This document shows positions 11,514 to 21,937 of a stretch of DNA of 64,000 nt, piece after piece (within the stretch, counting starts at the first letter, position 1; each line of letters opens with the position of its first letter). Source of the stretch: Papaver somniferum (Eukaryota; Streptophyta; Magnoliopsida; Ranunculales; Papaveraceae); the NCBI RefSeq assembly GCF_003573695.1, contig NC_039364.1, positions 68,158,256 to 68,222,255 of the forward strand, written 5' to 3'. The notes under the pieces were generated by a model. The model saw nothing but the letters and a program-made list of their open reading frames with translations, did not search any database and had not been told where the DNA came from. Position numbers and translations under genes: made by a program.

Positions 11514-11869
11514 CTGGTGTCTGTGTTATTTATTTTCCGCATTATATTTTATATAATTGAAATAATACAGGTCGTGCGTTCGTGATCATCAATTGGAAAT
11601 CCAACCTTTGGTTGTTGATTGATATTGATTGATCCTTGGACATTGGTCTTTGGTACCGTACAAGTATTCTTGTATTTGATAAAGACTCGCTATTGTTTTT
11701 AGCTTGAGTAAAAATCAAATCAAGAGAGAGATATTAACTCCTTGGGATTCTTTTATCTAGATTGAGTCTGACTGTCTAGTTGATTCTATAGCAAAGTATT
11801 TCGGAGCTAGTCCATACAGATTGCTAATCGAAATATTGGGTGGTTTTGTTAGACCCCCGCTTTTTCAAT

Positions 11870-11882
11870 TGGTATCAGAGCA
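11870..11882 (+). promoter_or_regulatory. Primer binding site of element A
   Basis: TGGTATCAGAGCA, complementary to the 3' end of initiator tRNA-Met, lies two bases after the end of the 5' LTR, as expected for copia elements. Confidence 0.9.
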
Positions 11883-11933
11883 GGCAAACACGTTTAAGAC
11901 CTAACAAGTCCGTGTTTGTAGTGATTTGACTCT

Positions 11934-13468
11934 ATGGACAGAGGTGTTATCTCTATTAACGTACCACCAGTCTTCAATGGCTCCAATTAATTATGGTTGA
12001 AAATTGCTATGCGAGCTTTTCTTTAATCGCGTGATTTTCAATCATGGGTATATGTGGTGAATGGTTATGATGCGCCCGTTGTTGCAGCTGGAGACGGAAC
12101 TGTTCCCAAGAATATTGGTGAATATAATGCTGTCGAGATTCTTGTTGCAAAGCAGAATTCTGAAGGGTTAAATGCTATCATACATGCCATTGCCCCAAGT
12201 CTTCAACACCATGTGTCTAATTGCACTAGGTCTAAAGATGCTTGGGATATCTTAGAAACCGTATTTGAAGGAAACTCCAGTGAAAAGGAAGCTAGGCTTC
12301 AAAACCTTAATTCCGATTGGGAGAACCTTCGTATGGAAGATGAAGAAACATTTAATGAGTTTAATCACAAAGTGTCTGAAATTGTTAATGGATCTTTTGC
12401 ATTGGGTAAGACTATTCCTGAAAAGGACATTGTGATGAAAATTCTCAGATCGCTGCCATCTAGATACGAGTCTAAGAAGCATGCCATCGTTGAGGGGAAT
12501 AACCTCAATAATCTTTACAGAAACACCTTGGTTGGTAAGCTAAAGATCTTTGACCATGAGCATACATCCAAAGTCGGTAAGGATGTTGCCTTTAAAGCAT
12601 AGAAGAGCACTAAATTACTTTCCAAAAGTAAAAGTGTTCATGTCTCTTAGGATGATCAGTCTGAGAATGATTTTTCAGATGAAGACCTTGACAAGTCGGT
12701 CTCCTTGATCACAAGACAGTTTAGGGATCTTCTGTTGAAGATAAGTAAACGGTTTTCAAGAGACAAACCTCACGGTCGCGTACCTCCTAAAAACAGGGAT
12801 GCTGAAGAGGATGATGACGAGGACATGCCTCAGTGCTTTAAGTGTAAGGGTTTTGGCCATTTTGCTAACAAATGCCAAATTGTAGAAAATACACTGGGAA
12901 CAAAGGTCTAGCTATAACACTTGATGAAATGTCTGAAACCTATGATTCCGATGAAGATAGGAAATCAAGTGTAGGGCTCCTTGGTAAAAACATCGATTTT
13001 GATACTTGTAGCAATACATATATCAACCTCAATGGGATCGGAGAAGAAGGAAACCCAATCAAGCTGGAAGATTCTCTAACTGGAAACCCTGTCAGTAATG
13101 TTTCAGGATCTACTGTATGTCTAGTTGCTTGCACATCTCAGATGCCTGAATACTATCCAAGTTTGACGTGCTCGTTTTGTTCGATGAAGGGCCACGAACT
13201 ATCATGGTGTTACAAGTACAAGAACCAAATAAGGCACGCCAGCAAACTTCAACGAAGAGCAGATCGATTAGCAAGGAAGCTGAAACTTGCTCAGAAGACC
13301 GCCGAGGTATGTAGGATCTTATCTTCGTCTAAGAAGTTGGTTTCCAGGGATAGAGTAAGACCATTTGAAAATAAAGTATGGTCGAATCGTTTTGATAGAC
13401 AGAAGTCTGAAGATTCCTCCCTTGAGGAAAAAGATGGACAAATAGTTGTTCATCGCAACACAACTTGA
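11934..13468 (+). pseudogene. Copia Gag (UBN2-type) with two zinc knuckles, decayed
   Basis: Gag would coat the element RNA and form virus-like particles. One frame runs from the ATG at 11934 (MDRGVISINVPPVFNG) to 12911. It includes a gag-polypeptide (UBN2) region at about 12054-12600 with KDAWDILETVFEG and LRMEDEETFNEFNHKV, then a zinc knuckle CFKCKGFGHFANKC at 12835-12876. Stops interrupt it at 11988, about 12027, 12600 and 12648. A frameshift near 12880 moves the reading into the next frame, which continues to 13468 and carries a second knuckle-like motif (CSFCSMKGHELSWC, about 13171-13212) followed by a basic Arg/Lys stretch. The stop at 13468 comes without any protease. The order gag core, knuckle, coil, second knuckle resembles SIRE Gag. 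Confidence 0.85.
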
Positions 13469-13702
13469 TTGTGTTGTTGGGAAAATCTTGTCTCATGTGC
13501 CTGATGAAAAGAGACAAGATTGAGTGTTGATTCAGGATTCAGTAAAGTTTTTCCTTCTTTTCTTAGATTTATTATTTTCTGTCTATCAAATAAAATAAAG
13601 GGTTATTATCGACAATTCTACTCTTTATAGGGTTTTAGAGTTGGGCGTATACGAACCTGTCAATAGGTTTCGAACCCTACATTCCTTTTTCCTTTTTGAC
13701 AT

Positions 13703-13712
13703 CCTATATAAG
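13703..13712 (+). promoter_or_regulatory. Internal TATA-like box upstream of the second ORF of element A
   Basis: CCTATATAAG lies 67 bp before the ATG at 13779, a normal distance for a plant promoter with a short leader. It is well inside the element and distinct from the LTR promoter. Confidence 0.4.
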
Positions 13713-13778
13713 ATTGCTTGTTGAGTTAGGTGATTCAATCACACAAATCCAGTTGTTTATAACTGTTCTCAAAGCACC

Positions 13779-14161
13779 ATGTCATATGTAAAGGATGTCA
13801 ACATGATTGTTAAATCTTCAATCAAGGAAAAAGAAAAATCTCCTGTTTCTAAGTCCCTGAAAAGAAAAAGAAGGAATACAAGAAATCCCAGGGCTGTACC
13901 TTCTAACTCTCAGAAGTTTTCCGATGTTCTTGATGAGTTGAAGGAAGTAAGAAGGAGATTCGTGAAATAAAGGCTTTTGTGTCAAAGTCCTTAGAAATTC
14001 AGAGAGCCTTGGTACGACATAAACAGCCAAGACAGTTCGTTGATATAAACTCCTATCTTCGTGAACCTTATGTTCCAATAGCTGTTGACAACAAGGAGTT
14101 TGGGAATGATGTTGAATTTCTCAAAGGCATTGTCGCATATGATGTCTTCTTTTTGGATTAG
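13779..14161 (+). pseudogene. Second small ORF of element A, unknown function, one frameshift
   Basis: I do not recognise this protein. The first 62 codons (MSYVKDVNMIVKSS...) are strongly basic, with the cluster KSLKRKRRNTRN that looks like a nuclear localisation signal. The frame ends early at 13968, but the neighbouring frame continues without a break to 14161, with heptad-like residues (EIREIKAFVSKSLEIQ) followed by a conserved-looking tail ending AYDVFFLD. A single-base indel near 13945 explains the split; the ancestral product would be about 127 residues. It stands 310 bp after gag, has its own TATA-like box, and occupies the place where autonomous SIRE elements have pol and then an env-like gene. 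An accessory RNA- or DNA-binding protein is possible but not shown. Confidence 0.5.
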
Positions 14162-14589
14162 TTGGAAGAATAACTAGTGCTTTGAATAGCGATGATTGTG
14201 ATTATACATAGCTATCTTTGTTTTCATCTTCTTATGTTATTTTTTAGGTTTTGGTATTAAATTCTAAAAATATTTGGAGGATGATGTTTATTGCAGTATT
14301 TTAATGGTTTGTGATATTGCAATATTTTTATGGGATATGTATTGTTTACGTCCGTGAACTTGAAGGTCCCATATTGCAGTCAAAAGTAAAGTCGTTCATG
14401 AATCGGTATTCGTATTGATGAAAGGACGAATGGACTTTTGACATATACAAAAGTTAGCCTATAATCATGTATTTGATGGAAAATAGGAAAATCTTTTGTT
14501 CAACAAGGATAAAGTCTATTATGTCGTTATGATGGAAAATAGAATAGATCCTTGTATGTTATCCACGGTATTGATCTTCATTGATCCAT

Positions 14590-15215
14590 TTTATTATGTT
14601 TTACCGTGAAGGCTCCATTGTGTGTCTTATGTTGAGCACCTTACAACTAAGTCGATTTACCTTGGCTTTGTTGGTTGTTCCATAAGATGCTATATGTCGA
14701 GCATTAGAACTAAATTAATCAACTAGTTTGGTTATTTAGTTGTACTCCATAAGTTTCTTTCTTATGTCGAGTACATGTACGGTTAAGGTTGTCATATTCT
14801 ATGATGAACTTAGTCGGGGTTCCATAAGTTCTTTATGTTGAGCCCAAAATAATTAAATTGATTACTTCGGTGATTAGTTTTGTTTGTATTCCAATTAGAT
14901 TAATTATAGGTTCTCTTGTAATTAATCTAGTTGAGTTTTCATATATTCCACAATTCTTGTGTTGAGTATATGAAAGGCTACACTATCATGTTCTTTGGTT
15001 AATGTAGTCATATATTCGTAAGGTTTTCCTTATGTTGAGTATTTGAACGGTTAAGTTAGTCATCTCCGTGTGATTGACTTAGTCGTAGCTCCGTGAGTTT
15101 ACTTATGTTGAGCACTTTCAATTAAATTGATCACTTTTGTGGTTTGATTTAGTTGCGTATTCCAATTGAATTAATCATGGGTTTACTTGTGGTTAATTTG
15201 GTTGAGCTTTGGATA
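14590..15215. repeat. Diverged tandem array, about 70-115 bp period, TTCCATAAG...TTATGTTGAGCAC
   Basis: TTATGTTGAGCAC or variants recur near 14625, 14693, 14762, 14836, 14955, 15030 and 15098, each followed by AATTAAATTGATCA-like or GGTTAAGTTAGTCAT-like text and preceded by TTCCATAAG or TCCGTGAG. It forms the first part of the non-coding 3' tail of element A. Confidence 0.7.
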
Positions 15216-15545
15216 TAGAAAATCATTCCTATGGTTTTTGGTGTCCAATATAAAATCCTTCTTTTCTTTCGAAATTAAGGTCGCTCTTGTTGTTCTCGGG
15301 AATGACATCAAATGGGGGAGAGTTCTTTTGAACTTGTGCTTAATGGTAATATCTTGCGGGGAGTGCGGCTGTGCAATTTTATAGGGGTTATCTTGTATCT
15401 TAAAACTCCTTGATGAATGTTGTTAGCTTTGGCTATTAGATTGCATCTAAATTAAGTTGGTATGTATTTTTCTTTTGGTCATGAAATGTCTCTTGTGGAA
15501 ATTTCATTAATGTCCCATTCTAGTACCTTTGCCAATTTTATTGAC

Positions 15546-15655
15546 AAAAGGGGGAGAAATATTGTAGTTCACACTACAAATACATATGATTTTTGGATCA
15601 TTGTGTAAGGGGGAGTGGTTTCCATGATCGAGATGGAGTATTGACTAAGGGGGAG
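15546..15655 (+). promoter_or_regulatory. Three extra polypurine-tract-like runs
   Basis: AAAAGGGGGAGAA (15546), TAAGGGGGAGTGG (15606) and TAAGGGGGAGTGA (15646) closely resemble the functional tract before the 3' LTR (15950-15961). Several GGGGGAG tracts before the 3' LTR are a trait of SIRE-type elements; they may serve as additional primers for plus-strand DNA synthesis. Confidence 0.55.
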
Positions 15656-15949
15656 TGAAACATATCACCGAAGTATTATTGTTAAAGTCGTGATACAATT
15701 GGACTTTGATGTTATATTATAATACTATGACACTGTATAATAATGATCGATAATCTCGATTTCTCTCATTGTTATAGCTACGGATCTTCAACAACGATGG
15801 TGTTAAACTTACAACCTTTGGGATCATTGGAGTACTTGGAAGGACGAAGATTTCAAGGAACGTTGAATATTAGACTATGGAATAGGAGCCACTAAAGTTT
15901 ATCTTTTTTGTATTCCATATGTATTAATAGTTTTGTCACTAAAATTGAC

Positions 15950-15961
15950 AAAGGGGGAGAT
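15950..15961 (+). promoter_or_regulatory. Polypurine tract of element A
   Basis: AAAGGGGGAGAT directly precedes the 3' LTR start TGTTAGAGCATAG at 15962. It is the expected primer for plus-strand DNA synthesis. Confidence 0.88.
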
Positions 15962-18370
15962 TGTTAGAGCATAGCTCGGTCAACCTCGCATGCGTTGCTA
16001 TCTCAAGCATGTTTGTCAATGTTAGTGATCAAAACTATAAGTCTTGGTTTCTAGCCTACATAGCTAAGTCTCGGACTATGATAGAAAAGTGTAGTTGAGC
16101 TCAAGGACTTCATGGCGATTCATCATACAACGACGAAGATCTATACAAGGAACCGTGGAACTTCATCAATAAAAAGGTATGTGGAGACTTGAACTTATCT
16201 ATCACTCAAAAGTCTATCTCTTCTATCTCCTACTTCTTATGAGACAAAAGTCGTATGCTATATATACTAGATCATACACATTTGACATTTTGAGCTGAGC
16301 ATTCATTGCTTATCTTTTATCTCGAAATCGTGTGTTGGTAAAGCGTTTCGCTTTGATCAAGTTTATCTTCACCTAGTGACGAGAGTCATGAAAAGTTTCA
16401 ATCACTTTGAGAATTGCTCTGACGTGAATCGGTATGTGAATAACGGCTACATAGCGTCCTCTGAGAATGTCTCAATGATTGAAATGAGAGTTTAGATTAC
16501 ATAACCATGTATTCCTTGAACCGAAGTTTTCGAACTTTGTTGATCAAGAGATATCGGGAGGATTGTGCAATTGGCTTGCCAAGTCCGTGAACCTAGTTCG
16601 CAGACTCAGTCCGCGAACTGACGGAAGTTCTCGACCGAGAATTTCTGCTGGGATTTTCCATAACTCGTTTGTGTGCTAAGTCCGCGAACTCAGTCCGCGA
16701 ACCCAGTCCGCGAAGTTCTCATCCCGAGAATTTCCGCTGAGTTTGGAAAACTCAACCGATTAACTTAAGTCCGCGAACTTGTTTGTGAACTTAAGAGGTT
16801 ATGATCTAAAGATGTGCTCTGAACATGAAACATTAAATTACTAAGGAATGATTTATGCAAACCATGGCTATAATGTTCATGAGCCGATTCAATCGAATCA
16901 TCTTTGTTTCATTTGTGTCTTGTGTAGTTACATAAGATCTCATAGCAATTGAACAACTCTTTAACTAGTTCATTTGAGTCAATTGAACTAGTTATGGTGA
17001 AGAAGAACAAGGTTAATATGAAATGCTCATATGGTTAACCTTTTTGGGTTACTATGTTGAACCAACATACACGTACACGTTTGGGAATGGTTTTCACGAA
17101 CCTAGTAAACGTCTACCCAAGTGTGTGTGACAAGCTAAGTTTTCGATCTAACGGTTGAGAAATATTATCTCGAATCTAAATCAGGTTTTCACCTAACGGT
17201 GAATAAGGATTTCTTTGTAAGTAAGACAAAACCCTGATTTGAAGGCTATATAAAGGAGACATCTAGCATTGTGCAAAACTAATCCCCACACGTCTGTGTG
17301 TTACTAGTGCGCCCGCTAGAGTCGATCTCCATTAACCTTTGATTTTCTTCTCTAAAATCAGGTTAACGACTTGAAGACTTCATTGGGATTGTGAAGCCAG
17401 ACCGATACTACTTTATCGTAGTTGTGTGATCTGATCTTGCATCTTCTATTGTACGAGTACAATCGATTGATTGACTTGATATCGTGAGAGTTCTCCGATA
17501 CGCAAGATAAAGAAGTCACAAACATCTTCGTCTCACTGTTTGTGATTCCTCGACAATCCGCTTGCGTAGTTAGAAAGGATTGTAGAGAGGTGATTAATTA
17601 ATCTAGGCCGTTCTTCGGGAATGTAAGACCGGATTATCAATTGGTTCATGTTACCTTGATTTTATCTCTAAAGACGGAACAAAACCTAGGGTTTATTTTT
17701 GGGAGACAGATATATCCTCTTATAGACTTTTCTGTGCGAGACAGATCTGTTTATTATCAAGTCTGTGATTTTGGGTTACAACAACTCTTGGTTGTGGGTG
17801 ATATCAGCTAAGGGAATCAAGTGCGCAGTATCCTGCTGGAATCAGAGGCGTAGGAGTACAACTGTACCTTGGATCGGTGGGAGACTGACTGGGTTTCAAC
17901 TATAGTCCAGTCTGAAGTTAGTTTGCAGTAGGCTAGTGTCTGTAGCGGCTTAATATAGTGTGTATTCAATCTGGACTAGGTCCCGGGGTTTTTCTGCATT
18001 TGCGGTTTCCTCGTTAACAAAATTTCTGGTGTCTGTGTTATTTATTTTCCGCATTATATTTTATATAATTGAAATAATACAGGTCGTGCGTTCGTGATCA
18101 TAAATTGGAAATCCAACCTTTGGTTGTTGATTGATGCTTGGACATTGGTCTTTGGTACCGTCCAAGTATTCCTTGTATTTGATAAAGACTCGCTATTGTT
18201 TTTAGCTTGAGTAAAAATCAAATCAAGAGAGAGATATTAACTCCTTGAGATACTTTTATCTAGATTGAGTCTGACTGTCTAGTTGATTCTCTAGCAAAGT
18301 ATTTCGGAGTTAGTCCATACAGATTGCTAATCGAAATATTCGATGGTGTTGTTAGACCCTCGCTTTTTCA
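15962..18370 (+). repeat. 3' LTR of element A, 2409 bp
   Basis: It matches the 5' LTR throughout: array at 16580-16795, TATA at 17246-17254, U5 block at 17971-18025. It starts TGTTAGAGCATAGCTCGG, the standard start of this LTR group, where the 5' LTR has mutated bases. It ends CGCTTTTTCA and is followed by the CTATG duplication. Confidence 0.92.
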
Positions 18371-18832
18371 CTATGTCTCGAGAATGTTTGTGTAGAATTT
18401 TTCCTTGCTTACCCTTTTGGAATGCACCACAAACACCTTCTACTTTAGTATTTGTTTTTGGAACGCCTTTGACAAGTTCACGATTAATGAGCTTTCCTAG
18501 CATTCAGTAGTTGATATGACCAAAGCGTTCATGCCACAAATGAGTTGACTCAACCTTAGTCAAGTTACAATATAAATTGGATTGTATATCAAGGAGATAA
18601 CAATTATTCATAGGATGATGTCGTCGTTGTATCTCCTTACTTCTTCACATTCTTCAAGTCTTCACGTGATACTTGTAATGTCTCACATCCTAACACTTTC
18701 AAGCTTACCTATACGAAGTTGACTCTAGTAAATAATCAAGTGACTCTTTAAATGAGTTTTGGTTCACTAAAATATGACAACCAAACTTGACATACCAACG
18801 CTTGGTGGGTTCAACCGAGCTATGCTCTAACA
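18371..18832 (-). mobile_element. Copia pol relic (element C), part 2: pre-integrase region joined to an LTR head
   Basis: The first five bases are the right copy of the CTATG duplication. On the minus strand the sequence at about 18550-18390 encodes a pre-integrase zinc-binding region (LWHERFGHI and CGAFQKGKQGK can be read), which belongs directly upstream of the integrase at 9341. Further upstream, at 18612-18832, it is joined to the first 221 bp of a SIRE-like LTR (starting TGTTAGAGCATAGCTCGG at 18832 on the minus strand), without the rest of the LTR, primer site, gag or protease. A large internal deletion in element C explains this. Confidence 0.75.
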
Positions 18833-18839
18833 GTATCCA

Positions 18840-19310
18840 ACTTATGTTTTTAGTCATATTTTCCCAACAAACTCTCTAATATACCCTTGAATTTATATAC
18901 TTATAAATTCATTTTCAAAGGGACCAAATTTAAAATATTAAAGATTTTTATATATAATTATGGAAACAAATATATTCTTCATTCCTTTTTAGAGAATATA
19001 TATTTGGCTCCAAAAATTAAATTCCTTAAACAGTTTATACTCCATAAGTATTTAATCTCTGAAAATTAAATTCCCTAACAATTTTAGGTAGGTTTTATTA
19101 TTAGCATTTTTATTAAAATAAAATAAGTAAGTAACTAAGGGTGGTCAAGTAAAATACTATAGTCTCCTTAATATTTTGACAAAGTCAAAGCGGACAGTCT
19201 TTTTGAAACAGAGGGAGTGCAATGTAATAATTTATCCCAGTGAGTTATCAGGTCTCTAAATGATTATTATATCAGTTGTTCTTCCCCTTTTCTTTGTCAT
19301 TATTTTTAGA
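18840..19310. other. AT-rich stretch with a Stowaway-like MITE end at about 19158-19219
   Basis: At 19158-19219 the minus strand reads CACTCCCTCTGTTTCAAAAA, then GACTGTCCGCTTTGACTTTG. This matches the usual terminus of plant Stowaway (Tc1/mariner-type) MITEs, CTCCCTCCGTTTC... followed by TTTGACTTTG. I could not find the opposite terminus, so this is probably a one-ended fragment. The remainder is AT-rich and shows no gene. Confidence 0.5.
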
Positions 19311-19682
19311 TCACTCAGACCAAAACTTCCATATTTCCATTGTCTCTAACATGACCCAAGTATCCTTCAACGTAGTGCACGCAGACACATGAAGTTGAAG
19401 ATCTTGGCTTATGTTATGGATGATAGCATTCAATCCATTAGAATTATGCTTTTGAGCACTGATTTCAACCCCGCTATTTTCAGCTATATCCTTAGCAACA
19501 ATTTTACTGTGTTCTAAAACAATTGGAGGAGCGTAACCCTTGACTACCTGCACTCATGTCTGGAAATCACGGGCTTGCAAGAAGGAGCACTTAGCTATTT
19601 TCCACCATAAGTAATTTATGTCATTGAAGGCTGGTGGTATGTTAATAGAGATTGAACTCTTGTCTATAGAATCAGATTTCCT
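19311..19682 (-). pseudogene. Copia gag N-terminal fragment
   Basis: Read on the minus strand from about 19682, the protein has SISINIPPAFND, WWKIAKCSFLQARDFQ, a stop, then VQVVKGYAPPIVLEHS, SNGLNAIIHNI and CTTLKDTWVMLETM. This parallels, motif for motif, the gag start of element A (SINVPPVFNG, LKIAMRAFL, VNGYDAPVV, EGLNAIIHAI, CTRSKDAWDILET), so it is the same Gag family at clear divergence. It ends at 19311, where similarity stops, so the element is truncated. It lies just downstream of the primer site at 19718-19730. Confidence 0.75.
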
Positions 19683-19717
19683 TAAACACAGTCTAATAAG
19701 ATCTAACTGTTTTTTGC

Positions 19718-19730
19718 TGCTTTGATACCA
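19718..19730 (-). promoter_or_regulatory. Primer binding site of element D
   Basis: On the minus strand TGGTATCAAAGCA, one base off the tRNA-Met site of elements A and B, lies two bases from the LTR end CCTTTTCA. Confidence 0.7.
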
Positions 19731-21250
19731 ATTGAAAAGGAGATGGTACCAAGTACACTACCAACTTTTTCATTCGGAAACCTGTAGGGACAAAACCTAA
19801 TACAACAAGTAGGTCAAAGAAAAAACTCTTGAAGAATATTGTATATATAGTTTTTTGTTTTTGTTCCATAATCAATATCTATAGAACAAAGGACAATATA
19901 CCTGATTGAGTATAAGAGTTCTTAGACGATCTCAAAAATCAATATCCAAGATTAATCTAGTAGTATCCAAATTCTAACAAGCACGAAATTTGCAATCTAT
20001 CTTTCAAGATATGAATTCAACAACAACAAGTCTTGTTTTTGATCTCAAATAATAAGAACTCAAACTATCTAGATTGGTTACGCATTACTTGTGCTATTCA
20101 TATTATAAATGAAAAAGAGAGGATACCAAGTACACCGCCAACCTTTTCGTTTGGCAACCTATATGCACAAAACTTAATATAATTGCAAGTAGACCAACTT
20201 AATGATCCTTGACAATATATATATATATAGATTTTGTATCTCTGAACCTGATTGTTTAGAAGAGTACTTACACGATCTTAAAAGTCAATATCCAAGATCA
20301 ATCTAGTCGTATCCAAATAATCAAATCTGAATTCTGTCAATATAAAACTTGTTATCTATCTTTCAAGATAAGAATTCTACAAGAACGAGTCTCGTAATCG
20401 ATCACGATTAACATGAACTTATCTGTTAAAATTGTACTACTTGTGTTATTCCTATTATAAATAATAAACAATATAATGAGGAAAAAGAAAACATACAACG
20501 CACTAGAAGTTTTGTTAACGAGGAAAACTGCACTTGCAGAAAAACCTCGTGACCTCGTCCATATTTAAACACCGAACTGTATTAAGCCCGCTACAGACAC
20601 TGCTATACTATCATACTTTGGACTGGAATGTAGTTGATATATATCGAATTCACCCTCCAAGAAATTCATCTGCAGTCGTGATCCATACGTCTCTTGAAAC
20701 TCGCAAGGATCGACGCAATTGATTCCCTTAGCTTACGTCATTTACAGCCTAAGTGAAGAATTTTGTTACTAATCTGACTCTAATAGATAAACCTATTTGA
20801 TTTCCTTTTAGATCGAGTAGTTCAAGGTTTGAAAATATGTTTGCATAGACGAAGCTAGCAAATACGGAGCATTTACACTCAGTTAGCTGAAAAGCCTGAA
20901 TTATTAACCACCTCTCAGGAATAACCTTAAACCGATCAATCAATAAGAGTTTTAGATATCTATCCCGATGAATCACAAAGTCTGAGACGAAGAGAACTTT
21001 ACGATTTCTATCTATCTCGTTTCTGAAAGATATTACTAAAACCTCGATAACAAAATGAGCAAATCAGGATACACGAACTATCAAGGTAAAGATAGTCGGA
21101 TCTGGCTTTACGAATCCCTAACTGAAGTCTTTAATTCGTATACCTAGTTATATTTCTTATAGGAAACCTAAGTTAATAGAGGATGACTCTAGCAAACAAC
21201 TAGGACACAGAAGTGTCAAGGATTGAATTTTTTGGTTGTTTGAGTCTCTC

Positions 21251-21259
21251 TATTTATAG
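21251..21259 (-). promoter_or_regulatory. TATA box of LTR D
   Basis: CTATAAATA on the minus strand lies between the motif array and the U5 block, as in LTRs B and C. Confidence 0.45.
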
Positions 21260-21629
21260 ATTTGCAAGACCGAGGGTTGCTTAGAATTCAAGCTAAGATA
21301 ACTTGAGATTCAAGCAAACACTTTCTCTATTTAGATGCAACTTTTGTTAGGAGTCCATGTAAGCGTGTGAGAAACATGTCTTGAAATCACTTAGAAGAAT
21401 ATACACCATGGTCCGGGTATCGAAACCGTGTATGATGATAGTTCTTAACAAATATTCTTTTCGAACTTATAAGCAATATCTTATTCATTTAAACACTTAA
21501 GATTTTAATCATGATGCACAACACAAAGTGATTTAGTGATCAATGATGTCTTCGAGGTGTTTATGAGAGTCGTGACAATGTTAAACATATTTGGAAAAGT
21601 AGTTTATAAGCATCTTCATGATTCGTACT

Positions 21630-21870
21630 GGGTAGGTATGCGAAATGGTACGCATACCTATAACCAATCCGTGAATTCAGGGACCGACAATATGCGCGTT
21701 TGGTATGCATACCGCTTGGTTGATCACGAACTCATATCCTTTACAGTATGCGTACCTAGTATGCAAATTGTACCCATTCACGAATCCAGGACCTAGTACG
21801 CGTACCTACCTATATTATGGAACTTCAGATATCTATGGTATGCGTACTAGGTACGTGTACTTACCCTGAG
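21630..21870. repeat. GGTATGCGTACC motif array in LTR D
   Basis: Nearly palindromic cores such as GGTACGCATACC, GGTATGCATACC, GTATGCGTACC and AGTACGCGTACC recur about ten times in 240 bp. The core is a near-perfect inverted repeat around a CG or CA centre. Its place in the LTR is that of the GTCCGCGAAC array of LTR A. Confidence 0.75.
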
Positions 21871-21937
21871 TTCAGATTTCAATAAGTTATTGAAAATCTC
21901 TTTTGATGTTTAGAAAGATTCCCTAAAACCATAGATG

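Larger units (their letters stand above)
9436..11867 (+). repeat. 5' LTR of element A, 2432 bp
   Basis: It begins TGTTAGAGCGTAG and ends CTTTTTCA, obeying the TG...CA rule. U3 holds an array of GTCCGCGAAC motifs (10045-10275) and a TATA box at 10734-10742; the U5 block common to the SIRE-like LTRs here lies at 11458-11513. Compared with the 3' LTR it has extra bases in the array (about 10188) and an extra CGAAT near 10380. Confidence 0.92.
9436..18370 (+). mobile_element. Element A: complete non-autonomous SIRE-like copia element with giant LTRs (8.9 kb)
   Basis: The element has a 5' LTR (9436-11867), a tRNA-Met primer site (11870-11882), a decayed gag (11934-13468), a second small ORF (13779-14161), a repetitive non-coding tail (14590-15960), a polypurine tract (15950-15961) and a 3' LTR (15962-18370), flanked by the 5-bp repeat CTATG. 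No protease, integrase, reverse transcriptase or RNase H is present in the 4.1 kb interior. It therefore fits the TR-GAG or LARD class, which would depend on an autonomous relative for replication. It is inserted in opposite orientation within the integrase region of element C. The two LTRs are very similar but differ at scattered sites and by several short indels, so the insertion is not brand new. Confidence 0.92.
19733..21937 (-). mobile_element. SIRE-like LTR D, minus strand, with a duplicated 3' end
   Basis: Beginning at 19733 (TGAAAAGGAGATGGTACCAAG) and again at 20110 (TGAAAAAGAGAGGATACCAAG) the same LTR terminus appears, each followed by CCAAC...TTTTTC, ACAAAAC and ATATATAG. The first copy is thus about 375 bp and is interrupted or partly duplicated by the second. 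The second copy holds the U5 block (20508-20560), a TATA box (21251-21259) and a motif array (21630-21870). The LTR start is not seen; at 21938 an LTR start of opposite orientation begins instead. Confidence 0.6.

Noticed and set aside
15187..15384. Open frame in the 3' tail of element A
   Set aside because: It lies in the repetitive non-coding tail, is Leu/Phe/Trp-rich and has no recognisable motif.
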